NCBI RefSeq assembly: GCF_035083965.1
Contig: NC_089735.1
Coordinates: forward strand, 2,606,001-2,670,000
Length of the DNA: 64,000 nt
Reading direction: 5' to 3'
Source: Branchiostoma lanceolatum
Taxonomy: Eukaryota > Chordata > Leptocardii > Amphioxiformes > Branchiostomatidae
Both the position numbers and the translations under genes were made by a program. Positions 1 to 12,000 of the stretch are shown here, one piece after another (within the stretch, counting starts at the first letter, position 1; every line of letters begins with the position of its first letter). The notes beneath the pieces are model-generated. The model ran no database searches and was not told the origin of the DNA. It saw only the letters and a program-made list of their open reading frames with translations.

Positions 1-3000
1 GACAGTTTGGTCATTTTTGTGTGTTTCTCATACTTGAGTTCCCCACTGCTGTCATAGGACACCACCGACACCCTGGAAATCACAAAGAAGATTAACATCA
101 GAGTGTTCTCCCTAGGCCGAGTGATACAACATTGATTAGGAGCTCAGGTGTAAGGTAACGATGTACAAAAGAATCTTGTTTCTTATACGAAAGGATGCAT
201 TTTCAAGATAGTACTAGATATACACAGCTGCAACAGGTAAGGATTTGTGTACGGATACATTTTTATGGATTTATTAGGACTTTAAATAATGTAACCTGTA
301 TCTATGCTATATTTGGCCTGACCCTTACCTCTTCCCTCATGACCTCAATGAAAAGCGGTCAGCAGACCAATTTCACTTTTTTTTGTGATTGAATAAAGGC
401 TCAAACAAACAAAGAAACAAACAAAGAAACAAACACTACCACAGTACGTCCAGGTCAAAAGATACAAAAACGGAAGTTCTGCTGCAGTACCAAGGTCACA
501 TACCAGGGGGCCCAAAATCGACCTTGAACTTTGGCTTCACAACACCTGCCCACATACCAAATAGAATCGTAATCTATCCAGAGGTTCTTGAGTTATGCTG
601 ACTACAGTAGTGCGGAAACACAGACAGACAAACAAACAAACAAACAAACACACAGACACACCCAAAACTTTATCTCCATTTTCCATGGAGGTAACAAACA
701 GCTGACCTGGCATAGACCTGTCGCTGGGCCTGCAGACTGACTGACGTGGCACACGGTCTGTTGGTCGTGTTTCTTCTGAGAAACAGAAGTCTGGAGAACA
801 GCAGACAATGCTGTAAACTCATTTATCATGATTGCAGTTCATGGTAGAAGAGATAGGACATTTTCACACTGTTTTAAAGAAGTTTGCAGTTGAAACCATG
901 CACATCCGAGATGTGATGAATTCACGGTGGTGAGGTCCATAAGAAAATAAAACAACCAGGAGTATTTCAAAGGTCTACATACCCGAACCAACTTTTCACT
1001 TGCCCAAAATCTAAATGACATATTTCTATGCACCTACCCATTTGTGTATGTCACTAGAAGGTCTAGACCATAGTTAAAGCCAGTCCATCTCCAACAGTAC
1101 TGCAATAACAGAGACAAAGAACAACATTGAGGTAAGAATGTCACAGGCCTGCTTTGTGCGTACAAATTCATATTCAAATATTTTGTTTTATGAATCAGAT
1201 GTTGAGGGACTGAGAGGGCTGTGTACCTAACTAAGCCCTGGACCTGTCCCTAGTCCAGGTACAGGTCCAGTGTTAAGGTACAGGTCCAGGGTTAAGGTAC
1301 AGGTCCAGGGTTAAGGTACAGGTCCAGGGTTTAGGTACACAGCCCTCTCAGTGCCTTAGTACTCACCTCTCCGTCTTTGGGAAGTTTTCTCCCACATCTC
1401 ATGCAGTGTCTGTTGAAGTCCACTTCTGAGATGTCATTGAGGGCGCTGCAAAAACACAACTCAAAATCCTTAACAAATTCATGCTCTCTATCAGGCCTGT
1501 CTCCAGCTTTTAGTTCTTTTCTGTCTCACTCATTGTTTGGGAGTCTATATTGTTGTATTTGTTGTAAAATCAGTCATTCTAAACTTTAAAAAAAAATTTT
1601 TTTTAATCAATTTCATGTCATCAAGTTCAGATTTTTTGTGAAATTTTTCCCCGTCCCAGCGAGCAAATTTCTGTCCCGGGATGGAGGGACGGCTACTGGA
1701 GACAGCCCTGCTCTCTATATTAGAGTAGTGACAACATATCCACACTACATGTACCTTTCTATGCATAGCCCCAGTCCTCAGCTTAGCAGCTGGGCTGTCA
1801 GTTATTCCTCTGACAGGACGCTGTCGTACAGCACTGAGGGGGGCTTATTGGGTTGGAAGACTACTACCCGAAGGGGCTGAATCACAAGGGTCTGTAGGCT
1901 GCCATTTTGGCGCCAAGGTGACCTCAATATCACAATTGCCCCAGGTGCGACCATTGAACTGTGTGGTTATGAACCACTCACACTGGGAAGAACCCCTTCT
2001 CTTTTCCATAAGTGCGGTGGGATCTTTAACGTGCTTGAGGTGTGGCTCTCCTCAAACACGGGACCTCCATTTAACGTCCTTTCCGAGGGACGTACCTAAC
2101 CATGCTACACTTCACATAGTTTTAGCTCAAAAGAAAGGGAACGGAATGACATATCTTGATTCAGTTAAGCATGCTCTGCCCTGACCTCTGATTCTTAATC
2201 CTTTGATCATCTACTTATCACTTCAGTTTTATGTAATCACTTTGTAATAAGCGTGTGTTTATTACCTAGTAGGGACCATGTACAGACCACATGGTCTCTG
2301 TCTCACCCCTGCATTTTCTGTGTATTTCTTGTACCTGTACTTTGTGCTTTATCCTGTGTGAAATAAAAAATACCAAAGAATTAAAAAGTACCTCTGGTTG
2401 GTGTCCTGTTCGATACAGAGCATAGCCAGCCACTGTTGTTGGAACACCGGCAACATCCAGGCTGGAGGGGGAGGGAAAATGTTCTCACAGTTAATCTCAA
2501 TAACATAGAACTTTGAGCATGGTACAAAAGATCAGTGCTATACATAGAGTTAAAACAAGCTGTACAAGAAACTGATATTTCATTTTTAAAAAAACAAGTG
2601 ATTTACTAGAGTTTGATTTTCGTTACTTTAAAACATACTAGATCTTTGTCCCTTTCCATAATGTAACGTAGCAAACTGGTGTGACAACGATTGCAAAAGG
2701 GAAAATATTCACACTGTCACAGGGCTTTGATTTCATGGTGGAGAGGAAATGAAGTCTCACAGTGGTTTCACGGTGGTTTCACAAGGGGGTGGCATGAGCG
2801 GACAAAAAACAGAGAATTTTTGAGGTTGTTTTAAGTTTGCAGTGAAAAGGTCACTGCGAAAATCGCAAACATAAAACCACTGCTAACATTTCCCTTTTAC
2901 AGTGTCTAAAAGAATGTCTGTACAAGCTAGTGTATAAACATATTAACATACACTGACAATGTACTCAAATCTGCCCAGAGGCGCACCCAGGAAAACCACC

Positions 3001-6000
3001 AACTTAATACCAGACCATCTACGCCCGTACAGACACAGATAGAGTTTCATTTTTTCCACAATCGTCATACAATTACAACTCCTGAGTGGAACGCCCTGCC
3101 TGGCCAGGCCATGTTGTCTCCCACAGTTGAGACTTTCCGGGCTAGGCTGAAGGCCTGCCCGCCTAGGCCCCCCTCCCCCCCCCCTTCTCCCCTGACAGGG
3201 TTATCTGGGGTAAACCAAAGTTGACCAAAAAGTCCCTGACCTATAGGAATGATCCTGTCTCTGTTGATGACCCGGGTTGACATCAGGTCGTTGATGATGT
3301 GTTTGAGGCGGACGTTTTGGAACACGCTGACGAACCGTCCACCCTCGACCGACTCCAGGAAGAAGCTGACAGAGTCACCTGTGTCTGACGCTTGGAGACA
3401 AAGGAATGCCAAAAATAGTTACTCAAGCAACTGGATAAAATTTTGAAACAGTTTTCTTTTGGAGACTACGTCAAAACATCCTAAATTGTCTTAACCTCAT
3501 TAACATATCTATTCAGAGTTTTGGTATAAATCTGGTTTCCCAGTTCTATCGTTATTGACGAAAGACGGTTTCTTGCACAAGAAAAGATTGTCAAAATTCA
3601 GCAACTTACATACATTTCTAAAGCCAGATAGTATAATCACTTGTGTTATGGAAAAAAAAAACAGACTCTGAGGGAAGTAAGCTTTTCTCATTTGACGAGA
3701 GAAGGTTTCTTGCACTATAATTCATCAACCTGAAGTTAAAACATACCTGTGTTTCTGCCGATAACCTGAAGTTGAAACATACCTGTGTTTCTGCCGATAA
3801 CCTGAAGTTAAAACATACCTGTGTTTCTGCCGATAACCTGAAGTTGAAACATACCTGTGTTTCTGCCGATAACCTGAAGTTGAAACATACCTGTGTTTCT
3901 GCCGATAACCTGAAGTTGAAACATACCTGTGTTTCTGCCGATAACCTGAAGTTGAAACATACCTGTGTTTCTGCCGATAACCTGAAGTTGAAACATACCT
4001 GTGTTTCTGCCGATAACCTGAAGTTGAAACATACCTGTGTTTCTGCCGATAACCTGGAGTTAAAACATACCTGTGTTTCTGCCGATAACCTGAAGTTAAA
4101 ACATACCTGTGTTTCTGCCGATAACCTGAAGTTGAAACATACCTGTGTTTCTGCTGATAACCTGAAGTTATAACATACCTGTGTTTCTGCCGATAACCTG
4201 AAGTTGCAACATACCTGTGTTTCTGCCGATAACCTGAAGTTGAAACATACCTGTGTTTCTGCCGATAACCTGAAGTTGAAACATACCTGTGTTTCTGCCG
4301 ATAACCTGAAGTTATAACATACCTGTGTTTCTGCCGATAACCTGAAGTTGAAACATACCTGTGTTTCTGCCGATAACCTGAAGTTGAAACATACCTGTGT
4401 TTCTGCCGATAACCTGAAGTTGAAACATACCTGTGTTTCTGCCGATAACCTGAAGTTGAAACATACCTGTGTTTCTGCCGATAACCTGAAGTTGAAACAT
4501 ACCTGTGTTTCTGCCGATAACCTGAAGTTGATACATACCTGTGTTTCTGCCGATAACCTGAAGTTATAACATACCTGTGTTTCTGCCGATAACCTGAAGT
4601 TGAAACATACCTGTGTTTCTGCCGATAACCTGAAGTTGAAACATACCTGTGTTTCTGCCGATAACCTGAAGTTGAAACATACCTGTGTTTCTGCCGATAA
4701 CCTGAAGTTATAACATACCTGTGTTTCTGCCGATAACCTGAAGTTGAAACATACCTGTGTTTCTGCCGATAACCTGAAGTTGAAACATACCTGTGTTTCT
4801 GCCGATAACCTGAAGTTGAAACATACCTGTGTTTCTGCCGATAACCTGAAGTTATAACATACCTGTGTTTCTGCCGATAACCTGAAGTTGAAACATACCT
4901 GTGTTTCTGCCGATAACCTGAAGTTAAAACATACCTGTGTTTCTGCCGATAACCTGAAGTTATAACATACCTGTGTTTCTGCCGATAACCTGAAGTTGAA
5001 ACATACCTGTGTTTCGGCCGATAACCCGAAGTTGAAACATACCTGTGTTTCTGCCGATAACCTGAAGTTATAACATACCTGTGTTTCTGCCGATAACCTG
5101 AAGTTATAACATACCTGTGTTTCTGCCGATAACCTGAAGTTGAAACATACCTGTGTTTCTGCCGATAACCTGAAGTTGAAACATACCTGTGTTTCTGCCG
5201 ATAACCTGAAGTTGAAACATACCTGTGTTTCTGCCGATAACCTGAAGTTGAAACATACCTGTGTTTCTGCCGATAACCTGAAGTTGAAACATACCTGTGT
5301 TTCTGCCGATAACCTGAAGTTGAAACATACCTGTGTTTCTGCCGATAACCTGAAGTTGAAACATACCTGTGTTTCTGCCGATAACCTGAAGTTGAAACAT
5401 ACCTGTGTTTCTGCCGATAACCTGAAGTTGAAACATACCTGTGTTTCTGCCGATAACCTGGAGTTAAAACATACCTGTGTTTCTGCCGATAACCTGAAGT
5501 TAAAACATACCTGTGTTTCTGCCGATAACCTGAAGTTGAAACATACCTGTGTTTCTGCTGATAACCTGAAGTTATAACATACCTGTGTTTCTGCCGATAA
5601 CCTGAAGTTGCAACATACCTGTGTTTCTGCCGATAACCTGAAGTTGAAACATACCTGTGTTTCTGCCGATAACCTGAAGTTGAAACATACCTGTGTTTCT
5701 GCCGATAACCTGAAGTTATAACATACCTGTGTTTCTGCCGATAACCTGAAGTTGAAACATACCTGTGTTCCTGCCGATAACCTGAAGTTGAAACATACCT
5801 GTGTTTCTGCCGATAACCTGAAGTTGAAACATACCTGTGTTTCTGCCGATAACCTGAAGTTGAAACATACCTGTGTTTCTGCCGATAACCTGAAGTTGAA
5901 ACATACCTGTGTTTCTGCCGATAACCTGAAGTTGATACATACCTGTGTTTCTGCCGATAACCTGAAGTTATAACATACCTGTGTTTCTGCCGATAACCTG

Positions 6001-9000
6001 AAGTTGAAACATACCTGTGTTTCTGCCGATAACCTGAAGTTGAAACATACCTGTGTTTCTGCCGATAACCTGAAGTTGATACATACCTGTGTTTCTGCCG
6101 ATAACCTGAAGTTATAACATACCTGTGTTTCTGCCGATAACCTGAAGTTAAAACATACCTGTGTTTCTGCCGATAACCTGAAGTTAAAACATACCTGTGT
6201 TTCTGCCGATAACCTGAAGTTATAACATACCTGTGTTTCTGCCGATAACCTGAAGTTGAAACATACCTGTGTTTCTGCCGATAACCTGAAGTTAAAACAT
6301 ACCTGTGTTTCTGCCGATAACCTGAAGTTATAACATACCTGTGTTTCTGCCGATAACCTGAAGTTGAAACATACCTGTGTTTCGGCCGATAACCCGAAGT
6401 TGAAACATACCTGTGTTTCTGCCGATAACCTGAAGTTATAACATACCTGTGTTTCTGCCGATAACCTGAAGTTATAACATACCTGTGTTTCTGCCGATAA
6501 CCTGAAGTTGAAACATACCTGTGTTTCTGCCGATAACCTGAAGTTGAAACATACCTGTGTTTCTGCCGATAACCTGAAGTTGAAACATACCTGTGTTTCT
6601 GCCGATAACCTGAAGTTGAAACATACCTGTGTTTCTGCCGATAACCTGAAGTTGAAACATACCTGTGTTTCTGCCGATAACCTGAAGTTGAAACATACCT
6701 GTGTTTCTGCCGATAACCTGAAGTTGAAACATACCTGTGTTTCTGCCGATAACCTGAAGTTGAAACATACCTGTGTTTCTGCCGATAAAGTACTGGTCTG
6801 TTTCAGACATAAGCTGTTTGATCGGCAGGTTCCAGTCGGGGTGCAGTTTCAGGAAGGACCACTGTGGGATGGAAAAAGCACAGACATCATTCAACGTGTA
6901 CTTTCACGCCGACAGGCACATCAAACACTAGGCAGACAAATATAATATACAAGTGCAGTACTTTCCTTTTCCAATGCAACACCAGACAATCTTTTCTGCT
7001 ATACTTTCTAAAAATTCAGTCCATGTTCAACTTGGCTTTGACTAATGTCACTTGCAGTTACCTATAGGTAAGGCCACACCAATTCAATTTCTTGGTTAAC
7101 GGATTTTTATTCTCCCCAAAAAAAAATTTTTAGAAAAAAAAAATCATGAAAACAGAAGGCTGGCCCAGCCTTCTGTTTTCATGATTTTTTTTCTAAAATT
7201 TTTTTTTTGGAAAATAAAAATCCGTTGACCAAGAAATTAAATTGGTGTGGCCTAAACCTCCAGTACAAAGCACACAATGATATGCATACAAGTGACCGTT
7301 GGAGGCTTCCTATTATCTTCCCAGCGACCTTTGCAGATTTCCACAAGACGAGCTTGCGGCAATCCTCTGATTGGCTGTTTGGTGGTGACGTCACCAAAAC
7401 CTACAACCTTGGGCCAGAAGAGCAGGGTCGATGCTGGAGGCTTTGTTGCCGAGCGATTCGACCCTGATAGAGGAGGATGATTGGGCTAACACTAGAACTG
7501 TACCGTAAAAATTGATTAGGTACAGGTCCAGAATACCGTATCATGAAGTACCGGTACTGTACCGATATAAATTTACACCAAGTATGTGCTTATTTTGGGA
7601 CTGATCTCCTGACCTCATGGCCCCATGCTACACCAAACGTGACCAAAGTGACACCTTTGAACAGCGTAACTAATATGCAACAGATCATTCAGGCAGGCCG
7701 GGAGTTTTGATAGCAAGGCCAAGGGAGTTTGGCGGTAGGAACCCCAGTTTATGTTTTTTGACTTAAGATACTGACAAGTTGCAAACTGTTTATTGATGTT
7801 TCTTTCAATATTGAAGAAGTTCTGAAGAACACATGTTAATTTCTCAAATTGTTCAGGTACAGGTACAGGTCCTGTACCTAAACCTCTGTACCGGTACCTG
7901 TACCTGTACCTGATGTAACGTTTAGGTATGCAGCACTACTGAAGTCTAACACCCCACCTTCTTGAGCATGGTGTAGACGTCCATCTCCACCTGCATGACA
8001 AACAGGCTGGGGGACCGCACCAGCCTCTCCATCAGGTCCACACTGGGGACGCACAGGAAAAAGAATGGTTTTTATTGGTCAGAAATTACCCGCAATGGCA
8101 GCCTTTCTAGCGCTGAATTGATGCAGGGTTTACAGGTTTCACATAATACACAACATGTACATATACATATCTTATCCACACTTGCATTTTGTGGATTTGT
8201 CGCAAGGGTCTGGGCGACTGCCATTCGGCGCCACCAGGTGACCTCAATACGACCTTCCCCAACCGAAGTCAGGTACCCATTTACACCTGGGTGGAGTGAG
8301 GAAAGTCATATAAAGTGCCTTTCCCAAGGGCACAAGATCGGTCACATGACAGTATTCGAACTCGGGACCTCTTGGAAAACAACCCAACACACTTATCAAG
8401 AAGAGTTGGGGTGTCCCGGTGTGCTTTTCTAAATACATGAGCCGTAGCGAAGTCGCATTGCACTACTACTAGCTACTTGAAAAAGCATTATGCTTCAAGG
8501 AGGATAACTGCTTTATTTTTAGTTTACTACCTTTATTATATGCATCCCTTCACTTCCCCTCCTTCCCTTACACTGTGCTAATATGCAGGTAAATCCCCGT
8601 AACATCTTTCTATTTCTTAATTTAAAGATTCCTGTAGTTTAGTCTTACCTGAGGTCCTTGAGCAGCGGGATGCTCTGTTGAGCCATCAGGTTTTTCTCCA
8701 ACCAGTCCAGACATCTGCAAGTACGTATTTGAGAAAAATGTATTTCATGTTGCTTTTTGACAGACAAGGATGACATGGCACTGCACTCATGTTCTTCATC
8801 ACTTATATTAACAGGTCATGTACAGATAACAATATACCTGGGCGGAGTGAAGAAAGTCGTGTAAAATGCCTTCCTAAAGGGCACAAGATCGGTGGCATTA
8901 GGGAATTCGAACCCGGGATCACTAAGGGTTCTGGGCCGAACACCCTGCCGTTACGCCACACGACCCCACAATAAGTACGTATTTCACAAGTGGTGACTGC

Positions 9001-12000
9001 TCTGTTACCTACCAGGGGATGTCCCGTAGCTCAACTGGCCGCAGCCTCACAGTTCAGCTCTTGGTTAAAATTGGGAGACCCGGTTCAATCCTGGGGAGGG
9101 TATCTTGGTCGGGGCTGCACCTGTCTTTCGGAAGGGACGTGAAATAGGGGTTCCCTGTTTGAGGAGGTGCCTTGAGCATGATAAAGGGGAAGGGCTAGCA
9201 ACCCCTCCATGTGAAAACATTCCCTGCTACATTAAGAGCAAGGAAACTTGCTGCCCTATGGGCCACTAGGCATTACAAGTGTCTGAACGTACGGATGTGA
9301 GTTAACTGACCTGTTTGAGACCTCCTCCTGGCCGTACATCATGGCAGCCTGGTGGTACGAACACACCGTCTTGGAACTGTCGGACAGAAAACAGGTATAT
9401 CATTACTTACTTTAGAATATTATAGTACAGTTTCCGTACAGTTGTCTCTCATTAGCTTACGCTCCAACAGAAAAATCTTCATATATGAAATTGATGGCTT
9501 TCTGACTACTGCGTTCAGTTGGGTTTGGATGATGATATAGTTTGTTGAAAACTGGACAGACAGCAATACTTGATACATGTATAACATAAAGCCATGCAAA
9601 AATCAGACCAAATTTGTACATCGAATACGGTTCAGGTTTTGTAATAAAGACAAGAGTACAGCAAGTTCAGAAGATGAAGCTGCAAAAATGCGAAGGCTAG
9701 TACCTGTATATAACACTTAAGCCCAAGAGAAGATACTATAATTCCTGTTTCTTTCACTGTAACTTTATGCTCACTGTTTTCCCGTACCTGTTGTTATCAT
9801 TTATGATTTTTTCACACATCCGTTCTGTAAATCACTTGCCTCCACCGTGAAGTTAAAGTTCAGTGAAAATGTCCATTTTCCTTACACTGTGAAATTTTGC
9901 TACCGTGAAGATAAAGTGAATTACAGTATTACATTTTTTTGTACATGATTATGAACAGAAACATGCTGTAACCTGATAGTCTCCTTCATGATGTCAGCAC
10001 ACTGCTGGATCAGTCCATCCTGGAGGGGGGAACAAAATGATTTTTTACATCATAATCATGATTATTGTGTAATATATCCACTGATTATCAAAGCATCCTA
10101 GTGGGTATAGCACTGAGGCTATCTCTGTGTTAACTTATTTCTATAAGTTAAGGATAGGCAGATGTACATAGATTACAATGACATTGTACATTGAGACAGA
10201 GAATTGATGTTTAAATCCCCCACACAACAGGGTATTAAAGTATTATTTTCGTGTTACATATGGTTAGCCCCATTTATTACAAAATGTACCATAGCCTGTT
10301 GCGGTGGGGCTTTGAGTCCCCACAACTACTGTGAGATGTTTGTGAGTGTTTCCTACCAGTTGTAGCAGCGAGGCGGCTGCCAGGACCGACACAACTCTGG
10401 ATGGTTTGATCAGCACGTCGTCTCTGTACAGGGAACCAAACGCTATCTGTAGGGCTGCAAAATAACACAGGAACATGAAATCAAACTTGATACATCTCTG
10501 TACAGGGAACCAAACGCTATCTGTAGGGCTGCAAAATAACACAGGAACATGAAATCAAACTTGATACATCTCTGTACAGGGAACCAAACGCTATCTGTAG
10601 GGCTGCAAAATAACACAGGAACATGAAATCAAACTCGATACATCTTAGATACATCTCTGTACAGGGAACCAAACGCTATCTGTAGCATTGGGAAATAACA
10701 TGGTAAACTTGGAAAAAAAACTTGATACATCAAAACACATGTAGAATACTGAGACGATTCTAAATCACTGAAAGTTCGCAGGGATTTAATGTTTAGGCAT
10801 GGAGAAAATGTGTGTTTGCAGTGGTTTAAAGTTCACGGTGATGAAGAGGTCACTCCTAAAACTGTGAACATAAAAGAATCACGAAGATTTGCTGAAGAGT
10901 TACCTTCCTCGTCTATGTTGTCGTCAGGAATGTTGAGGGTGACTTCAGACAGGTTCGACTCCTTCCACGAACCACTGAACATACTGGAGAAGAACCCGGA
11001 CTGGAGGCAACATGGTACAGTTCTCTCTTAGTACTAGTTATGTTTGAGAATAGAAATGGAAGGTATGTGTATAGACTGATAGTACAGTATGTAGCATCCT
11101 TTTATTGTTGTGACACTGTAGTTGTGTGAATTTGTTTCTTCAAGTTGGTACACATGAACTGTAAAATTTGGACACTTATTTTGTGGTTTTAGAGTGACAT
11201 TATATGTATAGAATGTAAAAGCCTGATATACAAAGTAAATTATATATATATATTTCATTGTAGTTGTGAATAGAACACGGTGTATTCTGAGGCCTTCCAT
11301 ACTCCAAAAGAGAAGAGGCCGTCCATACTCCACATTTAAGAGACTGGTCTAAGTGGAAAAGATCTGTCAGAAATGATGTGTAACCGAGAATACTGGAAGC
11401 AGAACTTTGTAGACGCTTTAAGTCGTTAGAGTATGATTATGTATGTATGTATTCTGTATCGCCCGAGGTACCGGCCCGACTGCGGGTTGTATCGGACGTT
11501 GGGCAATGTGACCCGTGGGAGGGCCTGGACCGAGGTCGGTGCGGAATACACCGTGTTGTATTTTATTTACGTCATACCCACCCGAGAAAACACATATTTC
11601 AATGCAAAATGCGCCTGAAGTTGAGAGAATTTTGTGTCCTCAAACAAAAAAATTTTAACAGTATTGATCCTAACCTCCAAATCCGGCATTCAAATTTTCA
11701 ACAGCGGCACAACCGGTGCACTCGAAATACATTCTTAATATTCTATGGAAGCCTGTGTGATAAAAGTAGAACCCCTTGTGATACGGAAAATTATCACACG
11801 ATGCGGAACGTTTTTGCAGCCAAGGTTTGACATAAAAGGCTACCAGGTAATTGTTAATCCATAGAGCACATAGGGGAGCTCTGGTTCCCATTGCCCCCCC
11901 CCCCCCCCATTTTTTTACGCCCTGTCTGCAGCTTCATACCTGACACAGGTAGATCTTGTGCAGCGGCCATTCCCTGCCCAGAGCGATGATCCTGATGTCG

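Noticed and set aside
3730-6787. Possible CRISPR array
   Set aside because: Units are contiguous with no unique spacers, no cas genes, eukaryotic intron context, and the unit derives from a splice junction.
3772-6945. Long open frames repeating KHTCVSADNLKL (plus) and MFQLQVIGRNTG (minus)
   Set aside because: They exist only because the 36-bp unit is a multiple of three without frequent stops; they are open on both strands at once and coincide with an intron of GMCL1.
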